Assembly (NCBI RefSeq): GCF_014697625.1 | Contig: NZ_JACJSG010000014.1 | Span: 100,280-164,279, forward strand | Source: Anabaena azotica FACHB-119 | GTDB lineage: Bacteria; Cyanobacteriota; Cyanobacteriia; Cyanobacteriales; Nostocaceae | Length of the DNA: 64,000 nt | Reading direction: 5' to 3' | Shown: piece after piece, positions 32,484-43,414 of the stretch | Layout of the letters: each line of letters begins with the position of its first letter | Position numbering within the stretch: position 1 is the stretch's first letter | Translations under genes and position numbers: made by a program | Notes under the pieces: generated by a model | Databases searched by the model: none | Told to the model about the DNA's origin: nothing | The model's input: the letters and a program-made list of their open reading frames with translations, nothing else

Positions 32484-34762
32484 GAGATTTCCTCCGCCGA
32501 TAAAGTAAAGTAAAATGTACTACCTTGACTTATTGTAGATTCTACCCAAATTCGCCCCCCGTGTCGTTCGACAATTTTCCGGGCAATAGTTAATCCTGCC
32601 CCAGTTCCGCCGCCAAACTCATCTCTGCCATGTAAACGACGGAAAATTTGAAAGATTTTATCGAGATGTTCCTGGCGAATGCCGATACCGTTATCACGGA
32701 CGTAGAAAATGGGTGGTGCTAAATGCTGATCAATATAGCCGACTTCTACCCATTTTTGCACTTTGTCGTTGTATTTAATCCCATTACTGATCAGGTTGGT
32801 GAAGAGTTCATTGACTTGAGCGCGATCGCATTCTACAATAGGTAGAGTTTGGGGAAGGCGAAATTCCACATCAGTTTGCGGTCGGGCAATGGTGAGAGTA
32901 GCGATCGCCTGCTGCACCAACTCATGCAGATTCACCCTTTGCCGTATCAATTCGGCCCGTCCCAACCGCGAGAAATGGAGTAAAGAATTAATCAAGTTTT
33001 CCATGCGCTGCGTCAACCGCACCAAGGTTTGCAGCTTCGCCACCCCATCCTCATTTAACAAATCTGCATAATCTTCCATTAAAAAGTTAGCATAGTTGTG
33101 AATCCCCCGCAGTGGTTCCTTCAAATCGTGGGAAGCAATATAAGCAAAAGAATCAAGTTCTTCATTGCTGCGTTGTAATTCAAAATTCATCGAGGCTAAT
33201 TCCTCAGCTTGGCGCAGGACAATACCCACAATGAGGCTGCGTAGTTCAGCCACTGCGGCAATTTCGCAGGGCTTCCAAGGCAAAGCACAACCCTGCACCG
33301 TTTCTTGCCACAAATCAAAGGATTTGCGGGGAGACATCCGTAAACTGCCATCCAGGGCTACTTCCACAGGCTTGTGAGGGTTTCCGCCCCAATTCACAGT
33401 TTGAATCACCTCTGGACGAAACCAGAGAATGTAATTGCGGTGGACTCTAGAAATTTCTAGGGCTAACACCCCACTAGCGATCGCCACAAACGACGCAGCT
33501 GGGGGATAATGTTTAGTGAGCGATCGCGTTTCAAACCAACCTTGATGCAGATGCGGTTTAATCCATTCGAGTAAGGCGTGAATCTCCTCCTCTGAAGGTG
33601 TTTCACCCACTCTAATGCACTGCTTACCCGTAAAAATTGCCGCACCCGTAGCGTTTACCAAATGCAGTAATTGAGATTGCAGTTGCACCATCCCATCAAA
33701 TAAATACTCAGCCTGAGACAACGCCTCGACAAATTGAGTTTGTAATGATTTCAATTGGATTTTGTAATCTATATCCTCCCTAGCTTCTTTATTCGCTAGT
33801 TCAATAGACATCACCTGTGCAATAAACTCGCAGGCAGTGCGGATATTATAAGGAATATATTTAGGCGATGAATTATGACAAGCAATTAAGCCCCACAGTT
33901 CTTGATTTTGCACCAGAGAAATAGACATAGAAGCAACCACATCCATATTGTGCAAATACTCCAAGTGAATTGGCGAAACACTCCGCAACACCGACAAACT
34001 CAAATCCAGTGGTTGATTAGTTACAGGATTATTTGCTGGAATTAAGGGAACAGGTTGGTAGTTTGCATCGGGAATTAACCGCAACCAGTTGAGGGTGTAG
34101 AGATGTCGAGCTTGCTTAGGAATGTCTGAAGCTGGGTAACGTAAATCTAGATAAGCCATTTCCTGATCAGTATCTTCAGCAATGACAATACCCGCCCCTT
34201 CCTGGTCAAAGCGGTAGACCATGACGCGCTCAAAACCAGTGATGCGCCGCACTTCCTTCACAACAAGTTGACACATTTCCAGCAACGTAGGTGCTTTTTG
34301 AATGCGCGTAATAGTTCCTTTCACCTGATGATAAAAGTCAAAAAAGTCAGTTTTTCCCCGCGCGTTTTTTGGCTCCAGTTCCAGAATAATCACCCCATCT
34401 ATACGATGTACAATGCCATCAAAATCAAGCGATTCCTGAAGATGCTGAATACAAAGATTGATAGGGTTAATACTTTCAAAATCCTCACTCAAACATCGCT
34501 GAATTTTCTGAATTTTCTCATCATCGAATAGCTCTAACAAAGGTTTACCTAGCAATTCCTCCGGTGTGTAACCAATCATTTCCTCAGCGTTACTACTCAC
34601 TTGAATGATTTCTAATGAAGGGTCTTGCAAAACTAGCAAAACTCCATGAGGCTGAATTAATCCCGGAATATGAATTGGTTCCTTGTCACAGTTTGTTAAA
34701 TCAACTGTTTCATCGCTGAGAAGATGTTTCCCAAGCTCTTGATTGCTTTTATTAGTAAACAT
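32480..34762 (-). CDS. Bacteriophytochrome sensor histidine kinase (biliverdin-binding type)
   Basis: A 760-residue phytochrome with PAS, GAF (PASDIP at 210-215), PHY (PRKSF at 478-482), a HisKA domain with H545 (ASHDLKEPL) and the ATPase domain with DNGIGI and GTGAGLTIARKIV. The chromophore is probably biliverdin bound at C25 in LTNCDKEPIHIPG, because the GAF position that holds the bilin cysteine in Cph1-type proteins is SPIHLEYL here (I instead of C). This fits the AphB/BphP branch of cyanobacterial phytochromes. Red/far-red light would switch phosphorylation of the coupled response regulator. Confidence 0.93.
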   Translation of the reverse strand: MFTNKSNQELGKHLLSDETVDLTNCDKEPIHIPGLIQPHGVLLVLQDPSLEIIQVSSNAEEMIGYTPEELLGKPLLELFDDEKIQKIQRCLSEDFESINPINLCIQHLQESLDFDGIVHRIDGVIILELEPKNARGKTDFFDFYHQVKGTITRIQKAPTLLEMCQLVVKEVRRITGFERVMVYRFDQEGAGIVIAEDTDQEMAYLDLRYPASDIPKQARHLYTLNWLRLIPDANYQPVPLIPANNPVTNQPLDLSLSVLRSVSPIHLEYLHNMDVVASMSISLVQNQELWGLIACHNSSPKYIPYNIRTACEFIAQVMSIELANKEAREDIDYKIQLKSLQTQFVEALSQAEYLFDGMVQLQSQLLHLVNATGAAIFTGKQCIRVGETPSEEEIHALLEWIKPHLHQGWFETRSLTKHYPPAASFVAIASGVLALEISRVHRNYILWFRPEVIQTVNWGGNPHKPVEVALDGSLRMSPRKSFDLWQETVQGCALPWKPCEIAAVAELRSLIVGIVLRQAEELASMNFELQRSNEELDSFAYIASHDLKEPLRGIHNYANFLMEDYADLLNEDGVAKLQTLVRLTQRMENLINSLLHFSRLGRAELIRQRVNLHELVQQAIATLTIARPQTDVEFRLPQTLPIVECDRAQVNELFTNLISNGIKYNDKVQKWVEVGYIDQHLAPPIFYVRDNGIGIRQEHLDKIFQIFRRLHGRDEFGGGTGAGLTIARKIVERHGGRIWVESTISQGSTFYFTLSAEEIS

Positions 34763-35127
34763 AAAATTTTAACAGTGAACAGTGAACAGTTGTAGGGGCG
34801 GGTTCATTGAGAAATTCATGGGGAAAACAGATATGTCAGCTAAACCCGCCCGTACTTAAATACGTTGGCGAAACACCACAGTAATTGGTAGAAGGCGTAT
34901 TTTGGCGGGTCTAAATCTCTTACCCTATGCCTTATACCTGATAACTGATTTAATCTAAAATTGCCATAAAATAGTAACGGTGAATAAAAATAAACATTGC
35001 TAATTAGCAGACTACCGTTATCTTAGGTGTAACGCCGCAAGATTTCCAACTCAGGGGAAAACGGAGAAAGGAGAAAAAGAGAAATCCTGGCCCGTTTTAT
35101 GGACTAATGACCAATGACAAATGACCA
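34763..35127. other. Intergenic region, divergent promoters with repeat
   Basis: AACAGTGAACAGTGAACAG heptad units (about 34770-34788) and an inverted repeat GGGCGGGTT / AACCCGCCC (34796-34804 and 34844-34852) lie upstream of the phytochrome gene. Near 35100-35130 there are ATGACCAATGACAAATGACC heptad units, which reach the start of the next gene. Confidence 0.5.
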
Positions 35128-35454
35128 ATGACTAAAAAACAGAAATTTCCTTATCTAGTGGGTTCCAAGTGGACAGCAACAAAAAAAATAGACGGTTGGC
35201 GACACTTTCAAGTAGTCAACCGCAAAAACCAAGGTAAATGGGTTTATGCGGAGATGGTCGCCGCTTGTGACCCCAAAGTTCGCTTTTGGCTCAATGCCAA
35301 GTTATTACAAGATGGTTTTCAGTGGCAAGCCGGTTGGCAGTCATTGCAGGAAATTGAAGCAGTAGATAAGGCACTGGGGAGTGGAGGAGATGAGGGAGAT
35401 GAGGGAGTGGGGGGAGTGGGGGAGAGTAACTTTGAACTATGGACTAATGAATAA
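35128..35454 (+). CDS. Small Trp-rich protein (TIGR02450 family)
   Basis: A 108-residue protein with the TIGR02450 signature: FPYLVGSKWTATKKIDGWRHFQV, WVYAEMVAACDPKVRFWLN and DGFQWQAGWQSLQEI, rich in Trp. The family is found in cyanobacteria and some marine bacteria; its role is unknown. The last ~30 residues (GGDEGDEGVGGVG) come from low-complexity repeat DNA and are strain-specific. The ATG lies inside a heptad array, so the start is moderately certain. Confidence 0.75.
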   Translation: MTKKQKFPYLVGSKWTATKKIDGWRHFQVVNRKNQGKWVYAEMVAACDPKVRFWLNAKLLQDGFQWQAGWQSLQEIEAVDKALGSGGDEGDEGVGGVGESNFELWTNE

Positions 35455-36026
35455 TGACTAATGACTAATGACTATTGGCAAAATTAATAATTTTTTACAA
35501 CATCATATTTTTTAACTAATCGATAACTATTGGTCTTGTGGGGTGGGCATCTTGCCCGCCCTATATATTAGATGCTGAGATTGGTAAACTTCAAATTTGC
35601 CATTTTGAACCAGTCCCCAGTCCCCAGTCCCCAGTCCCCAGTCCCCAGTTCCCTGCTATAAGCGATCGCACCTATTCTCCTAAAATCTAGCTAGCTCCCA
35701 CACTGGGCTAAATCTAGCAAAACTCTTGAATTATAGGAAATTTAGCTTTTTGTTTTTTGTTACTCTTTTTATATTTATAAGCTATAAATACGTTTATAAT
35801 AGCTTATAGCTTCAAATTAGCTAAAATTATTGAATAATATGTTCAAAATTAAATTTATCTCTGTTAAATAGCTATTATCTAGCTTTTTCATATTTACCAC
35901 CCCTTTCTTTTCCCTGTCATTTCGTCAATAATCACAATCACATACCTCACACATTGCCAACTGCGGCTAGGTGAAGGCAAATGTTTTAGCCACAGGTTTG
36001 ATAAAAAACGATAAGAGGCAAGCACA
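35455..36026. other. Upstream region of chlL (570 bp) with repeat arrays
   Basis: TAATGAC heptads (to 35473), CCCAGTC/CCCCAGT units at 35612-35647, then AT-rich DNA to the chlL start. Contains the inverted repeat at 35777-35807. A long untranslated leader is likely. Confidence 0.5.
35777..35807. promoter_or_regulatory. Inverted repeat ATAAGCTAT in the chlL upstream region
   Basis: ATAAGCTAT (35777-35785) and ATAGCTTAT (35799-35807) are exact inverted repeats with a 13-base spacer, 220 bp before chlL. Candidate protein-binding dyad; a function is not shown. Confidence 0.35.
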
Positions 36027-36893
36027 GTGAAACTAGCAGTCTACGGAAAAGGTGGGATAGGTAAATCCACAACTAGCTGTAATATATCCGTCGCCCTAGC
36101 CAAACGCGGTAAGAAAGTGCTGCAAATCGGTTGCGATCCTAAACATGACAGCACCTTCACCCTCACCGGGTTTTTGATTCCCACAATTATCGACACCCTG
36201 CAAGAGAAAGATTATCACTATGAAGATGTCTGGCCCGAAGATGTCATATATAAAGGCTACGGTGGTGTAGACTGCGTGGAAGCTGGTGGCCCACCTGCGG
36301 GCGCTGGATGTGGCGGTTATGTCGTAGGTGAGACAGTAAAATTACTCAAAGAACTCAACGCCTTTGATGAATACGATGTCATCTTGTTTGATGTTCTGGG
36401 GGACGTGGTATGTGGTGGTTTTGCCGCACCCCTCAACTACGCTGATTACTGCATGATTGTGACTGATAACGGCTTTGATGCCTTATTTGCCGCTAATAGA
36501 ATTGCGGCTTCAGTGCGGGAGAAAGCCAGAACTCATCCCCTACGTCTAGCTGGGTTAATTGGTAATCGTACTTCCAAGCGCGACTTGATTGAAAAGTATG
36601 TGGAAGCCGTGCCAATGCCAGTATTGGAAGTTTTACCCTTAATTGAAGATATTCGCGTTTCCCGCGTTAAGGGTAAGACTTTATTTGAAATGGCAGAGTC
36701 AGATCCTTCCCTGAACTACGTTTGCGACTACTACCTCAACATTGCCGACCAGATTTTAGCACGTCCTGAAGGAGTCGTCCCCAATGATGCCCCTGATCGT
36801 GAATTATTCACTTTATTATCAGATTTTTATTTAAATCCGCGTAAACCCCAGGTTACTAATCCTGAAGAGGAATTAGACTTGATGATTGTATAA
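36027..36893 (+). CDS. chlL: Light-independent protochlorophyllide reductase, iron-sulfur ATP-binding subunit
   Basis: The 288 residues are full length ChlL, the NifH-like dimer that delivers electrons to ChlN-ChlB so that protochlorophyllide is reduced in darkness. The P-loop GKGGIGKST (7-15), C95 (GAGCGG) and C129 (GDVVCGG), which bridge the [4Fe-4S] cluster between subunits, are in place. It heads a chlL-DUF5331-chlN cluster, a common order in cyanobacteria. ChlB is not in the window. The enzyme is oxygen-sensitive and cytoplasmic or membrane-associated. Confidence 0.98.
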   Translation: MKLAVYGKGGIGKSTTSCNISVALAKRGKKVLQIGCDPKHDSTFTLTGFLIPTIIDTLQEKDYHYEDVWPEDVIYKGYGGVDCVEAGGPPAGAGCGGYVVGETVKLLKELNAFDEYDVILFDVLGDVVCGGFAAPLNYADYCMIVTDNGFDALFAANRIAASVREKARTHPLRLAGLIGNRTSKRDLIEKYVEAVPMPVLEVLPLIEDIRVSRVKGKTLFEMAESDPSLNYVCDYYLNIADQILARPEGVVPNDAPDRELFTLLSDFYLNPRKPQVTNPEEELDLMIV

Positions 36894-36921
36894 ATCATCT
36901 ATTTTCAGGATGGGGTCAATT

Positions 36922-37674
36922 ATGGCTTTCTTTAATAGCTTTACGGATTCGATTAAACAGAAGTGGCTGCAATTCTTTCAAGCTAACCGTGACTGGATCA
37001 AACTCCACATGGAAGTGGAATCAGTTTATACACCCGACGGTGGCAAGCGACCACCTTCTTACCTCATCCTGGGGGTAGTCAACGCACTGGAACCGAAACT
37101 AGCCCAGCTAATGTTTCCCTTCTCCAAACTGAATCCTGATGCCGATACCTTAATTGAAGTGCTGGAGTTAAATTTTGACCCAGACATCGCCCTCGGTCAT
37201 CATTCAGTGGTGGAAGAAGAACCAGTCAGTCATCAGTACGAGTCAACAATTGAAGACAATATCCAAGATGAAACCTTAGCAGCGTCGGAAACAAATGGCT
37301 TTAGCCTAGATTCTGAACATCAAACTCTGATAATTGAATCAGCAACATCAAGCTTCAACGACCTGGATGAAATTTCTGTCACCAACGAAACTAAATTACA
37401 GGATCAGTTCCAGCATACAAACGGCAAGGGAACAGCAGATTTTGATGAAGTTAACTTTGATACCGTCACTGCATCAACAGAAAACTTGGAAGAACAAATT
37501 CTCAGTGAATTGAACACACCAGATGAGAATGCTTTCAGTGACGTGTTATCAGATGTTTGGGGTGATGAGACATCGCTGCAAAAGACCGAAGATAATAACG
37601 ATTTTTTGGGTGAAGAATTACCGGCTGGCGTTTTTGATGAATCAGAAATTGCCCGTCTCTTCCCCAACGCATAA
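36922..37674 (+). CDS. DUF5331 protein between chlL and chlN
   Basis: The start is placed at ATG 36922 (MAFFNSFTDSIKQKWLQFF, 250 residues). The first ~90 residues match DUF5331, found in cyanobacteria between the chlL and chlN genes: IKLHMEVESVYTPDGGKRPPSY and ILGVVNALEPKLAQLMFPFSKLNPD. The remaining ~160 are acidic, Ser/Asp-rich and probably disordered. The gene starts 28 bp after chlL, so it is in the same transcript. A role as an assembly or regulatory factor of the dark reductase is suggested only by position. Confidence 0.85.
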   Translation: MAFFNSFTDSIKQKWLQFFQANRDWIKLHMEVESVYTPDGGKRPPSYLILGVVNALEPKLAQLMFPFSKLNPDADTLIEVLELNFDPDIALGHHSVVEEEPVSHQYESTIEDNIQDETLAASETNGFSLDSEHQTLIIESATSSFNDLDEISVTNETKLQDQFQHTNGKGTADFDEVNFDTVTASTENLEEQILSELNTPDENAFSDVLSDVWGDETSLQKTEDNNDFLGEELPAGVFDESEIARLFPNA

Positions 37675-37734
37675 TACAAGGGATTGGTAGTTGGTGCTAT
37701 GTGCCAAACAGAGGGAGTAGGGGCTAGGGGCTAG

Positions 37735-39189
<1,455 letters not shown>

Positions 39190-39235
39190 GTTTTATTAAC
39201 CACAGAGACACAGAGACACAGAGGAAAGAGTATTT

Positions 39236-39262
39236 AAGGCGAACCCATGTTCGCCTTTTTTA
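39236..39262 (+). terminator. Rho-independent terminator of chlN
   Basis: AAGGCGAA and TTCGCCTT pair around CCCATG and a T-run follows. Immediately before it are repeated CACAGAGA units. Confidence 0.88.
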
Positions 39263-39365
39263 TTTCACGCAAAGGCGCAGAGGCGCAAAAGAAATAAGGA
39301 AAAGTAGGGTGGGCATTGCCCACCATCTGTTTATTAAGAAAATGTAAGATATGAATGATGAATAG

Positions 39366-40769
39366 TTATATTTGCAAAGGTGTTGATGGAATGATAAACA
39401 TTAATTCTGCACCTTCGGGTTTTATTTCTGTAGATGGCGATAATTTTAGCCATTCATGAAAGCTAATACCAAGTTGAGAGATTGCCTGTATTTCTGTTTG
39501 ATATGATTCAAAACGGTGATTAGTCTCTACCATAGATTCCATTACTTCTAACATTTGAGGAAGCCGTTTATCAGCTTCTCGTTTTAAATCATTGGAATTT
39601 GGGCCTAGCCATCCTCCTTGAACTTCAACGCGACTTAAAATTGCTGGTGGTAGTGATTCTACCCACTTATTAGGGTCTTGTGCTATTTTAAATAAGTTTT
39701 CACGCTGCATTTCAAATACCTCATTTTCAGCCAAACTTGGATCAATCCATTGGTAGATTCTGGTTAATCTTTGCAAATCAGTTTGACCCTTTAAATGAGG
39801 TTGTAAATATGCTGCGGGGTTAGAAGTCAGAAGAATATCAACATACTTTTGAATACGAGAACGGATAACTCTTGCGCCTTCTTGAAAACGACGTAATGCT
39901 GTTTCATGTTCTTCTAATTCTAAATAACAGCGTGCTTCGGCTAGATATGCTAAAGATAGAGTCAGAAGATATTCATCAGCAATTTGGCTCTGTTGTTCAA
40001 TTTCAATATCGGTAAATTCTGTGTAAATATGTTCTGCTTCTAAAAATCTATTAATTGCTTGTAAAGCGCTACTTCTACGATTTTCAGCTTTCGTCATTGT
40101 AAAGGCATTAATTGCTAAGTCAATAGCAGCACGAAAATTAGCATAAAAACTTAGGTCTATTTTTCGATTTATTTTGGTTAGTAACTCTTGTGCTTCTTGT
40201 AGGCGTTGTTCTAGTTCCCTAAGACGCTGTGCTATGACAGCAAAGCCCATCACTGAAACACCAAGATTGAGTATGCTAGCAGCAGTTGTTACCTGTAAAA
40301 TTCCTTGAGTCAATTGTAAATTCTGCCCTAGCTCCTGTAACTGATTTTCAATACTACCTAAACGTCCATTAACATCGGCTAAACCTTTTCCTGTTACAGC
40401 AGCGTTAGCAACACTTGCAACCAAATTAGCTCCTGAAACAGCAATGTTGCCTAAATTTGTTTGTTCAATTCCACCTAAACGCTCGTTGACATTAGCTAAA
40501 CCCTTTCCTGTGACAGCAACGTTAGCACCTGATGTAACTAGATTTGCTCCTGAAAATATCAGATTGAGCAAATTGTTAGAGGAAGCGGTTGGTATTGGAG
40601 AATTATTAGGTATGCCTCTTAACCAAGTAACAACTTGTTTACTTGCTTTGTCTCGAATTACACCCCCAACCCGTTCAAAAGTTCCATCTGCTAATCCTTT
40701 GACAATCCAATCCGCAAGCATGAATGTTACTGTTACTGGTAAACTCACAATATTCTCCTCATTGCTCAA
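39366..40769 (-). CDS. Unrecognised 467-residue protein with a tandem internal repeat and central membrane segment
   Basis: Not recognised. It starts with a segment like a conserved N-terminus (VTVTFMLADWIVKGLADGTFERVGGVIRDKASKQVV). Residues ~70-145 contain a duplicated ~48-residue unit (SGANLV..GANVAVTGKGLANVNERLGGIE and SGANLV..NAAVTGKGLADVNGRLGSIE). A hydrophobic helix (about 165-185) and a strong coiled coil (RLRELEQRLQEAQELL) follow. The C-terminal ~270 residues are helical with TPR-like features (YLLTLSLAYLAEARCYLELEEHETALRRFQEGARVI). No enzymatic motif. The plan suggests a membrane-associated scaffold. The flanking toxin-antitoxin pair hints at accessory DNA. The start is preceded by GAGGAGAATATT. 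Confidence 0.5.
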   Translation of the reverse strand: MSNEENIVSLPVTVTFMLADWIVKGLADGTFERVGGVIRDKASKQVVTWLRGIPNNSPIPTASSNNLLNLIFSGANLVTSGANVAVTGKGLANVNERLGGIEQTNLGNIAVSGANLVASVANAAVTGKGLADVNGRLGSIENQLQELGQNLQLTQGILQVTTAASILNLGVSVMGFAVIAQRLRELEQRLQEAQELLTKINRKIDLSFYANFRAAIDLAINAFTMTKAENRRSSALQAINRFLEAEHIYTEFTDIEIEQQSQIADEYLLTLSLAYLAEARCYLELEEHETALRRFQEGARVIRSRIQKYVDILLTSNPAAYLQPHLKGQTDLQRLTRIYQWIDPSLAENEVFEMQRENLFKIAQDPNKWVESLPPAILSRVEVQGGWLGPNSNDLKREADKRLPQMLEVMESMVETNHRFESYQTEIQAISQLGISFHEWLKLSPSTEIKPEGAELMFIIPSTPLQI

Positions 40770-40962
40770 CTTCAGCCGATGAATAACTACCTTGCATATA
40801 AGTAGCAGGTAGCTGTGCTTTAGTTAGTATTCCCAGTTTGGGTTGGAGTTTATCTCATGAATTAGGAAAGTAAAAAATACAGGGGAGAAAGAAAGCGATC
40901 GCCTAGTCATACTTCCTCCAAATAAAGTTACAATAATAAGTAGACGAGAGTGGATATAAACT
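40770..40962. other. Intergenic region between the divergent repeat protein and the toxin-antitoxin pair
   Basis: About 190 bp, with a HIP1 octamer (GCGATCGC at 40895). Promoters for both sides are expected here. Confidence 0.4.
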
Positions 40963-41214
40963 ATGCTGAGTGGGATTAAACAAAAAGCTATTGTGGGGAA
41001 AGACGGCAAAATTGAACTATCTGCAACTGAAATACCAGAAGGAACAGTTGTAGAAGTGATTGTATTAGTTGAATCTCCAACTCAAGAGGATGAAACTACA
41101 TATCTTATGAAATCAGAAGCTAATAAAAAGCATTTGCTTCAAGCTGTAGAAAATGTAGAGAAAGGAAACTTAATTTATGTTGATTTAGATGAATATGAAA
41201 AAAGTCGCATTTGA
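40963..41214 (+). CDS. Antitoxin, YefM/RelB-like
   Basis: An 83-residue protein with a small beta-rich N-terminus (KAIVGKDGKIELSATEIPEGTVVEVIVLVE), then an acidic helical tail (NKKHLLQAVENVEKGNLIYVDLDEYEKSRI) that ends like YefM-type antitoxins. The last codons overlap the toxin gene by 26 bp. The N-terminal half is similar to AbrB-like swapped-hairpin DNA-binding domains, so the pair may be autoregulated. Confidence 0.75.
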   Translation: MLSGIKQKAIVGKDGKIELSATEIPEGTVVEVIVLVESPTQEDETTYLMKSEANKKHLLQAVENVEKGNLIYVDLDEYEKSRI

Positions 41215-41458
41215 GCCAGATGCTTTTGAACAACTAGGGCAGTGGGCAAACGAAGACAAGAAAATTTTCAAAAAAATATTAGAGTTAATTAAGGATATAC
41301 AAAGAGAGCCTTTTTCTGGAATAGGGAAACCAGAACCTCTTAAATATGAGTTACAAGGCTATTGGTCAAGACGAATTACAGAAGAACATAGATTAGTTTA
41401 CAAGGTAGCAGAAGACTTATTAATTATTTTGTCCTGTAAATATCATGACGATGAATAA
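41189..41458 (+). CDS. Txe/YoeB-like mRNA interferase toxin
   Basis: An 89-residue RelE-superfamily toxin. The start could be either ATG at 41189 or 41195. The ending matches YoeB/Txe: GKPEPLKYELQGYWSRRITEEHRLVYKV and ILSCKYHDDE, with the catalytic Glu/Arg/His/Tyr region (RRITEEHRLVYK, CKYH). YoeB cleaves mRNA at the ribosomal A-site. Both genes look intact and translationally coupled, so the module is probably functional. Confidence 0.85.
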   Translation: MNMKKVAFEPDAFEQLGQWANEDKKIFKKILELIKDIQREPFSGIGKPEPLKYELQGYWSRRITEEHRLVYKVAEDLLIILSCKYHDDE

Positions 41459-41825
41459 GAGGTCATCAATTATTGACAGACTATTTCATATTTGTAATTT
41501 TGATGAAATATATCTAGTGACTTAGCATCGCACTCACGCTTGCCAAAGCCAAAATCACTTATTGTACCCATCTAAATATCAAAACTAACAGCATTTGCAA
41601 TATAAAACCTAGCGAATAATTAGGTTAATATACTGTCGTACAATGATTACTGATAGGAGATAATACATAACTACCTATACTATTTTCTCAGGTGGAGAAA
41701 ATTTTTGTTCCCAAACTGTTTATCAGCAGTCAAATTAGGGAATTATTAGGGATAGGAAATCATAACCCAATATTTAGTGGTTATATAAATTACATTATCG
41801 CGCATTTACTAAGGTAGCAGTGGCA
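41459..41825. other. Intergenic region before the histidine-kinase-like gene
   Basis: 367 bp of AT-rich DNA with no repeat longer than a few bases and no gene; AAGG 10 bp before the ATG at 41826 is a plausible ribosome-binding site. Confidence 0.45.
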
Positions 41826-43373
41826 ATGTTAGAGCCGGAAAACAAATTGTTAGCCCTCAAGGATGGTTGGGTTTCTCACGACCCAAGAGAACAACAACGT
41901 CTCAAAGCAATATTAGAATTAGGTTTGCGACAACCAGAAACGATACCAGTCTTTGAAGAGGCGACTCAAACTGCTGCTCATTTTTTGGAAGCACCTATTT
42001 CTATTCTAGGTTTTATAGATCAGGAACGTCACTGGTTCAAATCGGCGGTAGGTTTATCTAGGCTAGGTTTGATGAATCAACTAGCTCAAAGTCGTCAGTT
42101 GTTGCGCCAGGAATCTTTCTGCACCCAAGTAGTAGAGAGTCATCAAATACTTGCCATCAATGATACCCAAAAAATTACTAGCCCCATACTTGCGACTGGT
42201 AAGTTGATCCAAGATTATGGCATTCGTGCTTATTTAGGCGCACCCTTAATTGATGCAGCTGGTAATTGCCTTGGTGCATTAGCCGTTATGGATCTAGTAC
42301 CGCGCAATTTTACAAGCAGAGATATTGAATTTTTACAAATTATCGCCCGTTGGAGCATGAGCGAGTTTGAGCGTAACCGTCTACTCATGCAAGCCAAACC
42401 AGAAGCAAGTAGCTTCAAGAGCGCTCCCATGACTCTTCATGAAGAACCTAGTAATATTAAAGTTACATCACATAGCCCAGAAAAACGTTCTGATTCAACA
42501 AGGCAAGTCAAAATAGAACTTTTAGCCCAACTCACTCAAGAATTACGCACACCCTTAACATCTGTGTTAGGGATGGCAAGTGTTTTAGGGCGTGAGATTT
42601 ACGGGCCGCTATCATCTAAGCAGCGAGAATATGTAGATATTATCCAACATAGTGGCAAATATTTACTTTCTCTAGTGAATGAAATTGCTGAACTAGGCGC
42701 AATAGATGAAAATGCCCATGTCATCAATCTTGCTCCTGTGGATATTGAAATGCTGTGCCAACAAGCTATCAATACTCTAGAAGAAGCGGCTAACCGTCGT
42801 GAACAAGATATTCGTTTGTCGATAGAACCAGGACGTAACCGTATTTGGGCTTTGGACAAGGACAAAGTGCGGCAAATATTGTATCACTTGATTTTTAGCG
42901 TGGTTCAATTGTCGGCTACTGGCAGTATTGTGCGTATTCATGTTTCATATAAAGAAGATACGCTGAATATTACTATTTGGGTTTCTCACCCTTGGTTAGG
43001 AGACGGTATTACTGACGTTGACCCTTACTTACGCCTCAATTCAATGTCTCTGATGGATTTTAGCAGCGAAGCAGCTATTTACAATATGCCGCCTGAACTT
43101 CATGAGGAAGTGGGAAGTGTACCAGTTACTATAGAAAAATTACAAACTTTAACTGATTCCTCTTCTGATATCTTGGCTGTAGATGTTAATGGTAATCCCA
43201 CCAAATCCAAAGGCACTTTGTCTCGTGAAAGTTTAGGTCTATTGTTGAGTTGTCAGTTGGCAGAGCTGCACGGAGGACAAATTACCGTTCAAGGTTCGCC
43301 AGAAGTAGGACATCGCTATGTAGTGAGCTTACCCTTACAGTTAACTACAAATTCAGAAGTTAGCGAAATTTAA
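41826..43373 (+). CDS. GAF-domain histidine-kinase-like protein with a substituted phosphoacceptor
   Basis: A 515-residue protein (start ATG 41826; a GTG lies two codons earlier). Residues ~25-190 form a GAF domain, then a HisKA-like helix pair, then a remnant of a HATPase domain. The expected His of the H-box is Gln (LTQELRTPLTSVLGMA, residue 238). The ATP-binding boxes are not conserved: the N-box reads QILYHLIFSVVQLSATG without the Asn, and DxGxG is replaced by HPWLGDGITD. Only the C-terminal end (GLLLSCQLAELHGGQITVQGSPEVGHRYVVSLP) keeps the family form. It likely does not autophosphorylate and may act as a sensor that binds another protein. The role is unknown. Confidence 0.8.
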   Translation: MLEPENKLLALKDGWVSHDPREQQRLKAILELGLRQPETIPVFEEATQTAAHFLEAPISILGFIDQERHWFKSAVGLSRLGLMNQLAQSRQLLRQESFCTQVVESHQILAINDTQKITSPILATGKLIQDYGIRAYLGAPLIDAAGNCLGALAVMDLVPRNFTSRDIEFLQIIARWSMSEFERNRLLMQAKPEASSFKSAPMTLHEEPSNIKVTSHSPEKRSDSTRQVKIELLAQLTQELRTPLTSVLGMASVLGREIYGPLSSKQREYVDIIQHSGKYLLSLVNEIAELGAIDENAHVINLAPVDIEMLCQQAINTLEEAANRREQDIRLSIEPGRNRIWALDKDKVRQILYHLIFSVVQLSATGSIVRIHVSYKEDTLNITIWVSHPWLGDGITDVDPYLRLNSMSLMDFSSEAAIYNMPPELHEEVGSVPVTIEKLQTLTDSSSDILAVDVNGNPTKSKGTLSRESLGLLLSCQLAELHGGQITVQGSPEVGHRYVVSLPLQLTTNSEVSEI

Positions 43374-43414
43374 CAAAAACTATAGCAAAGTGCTGATACC
43401 AATTCTCTATAAAC

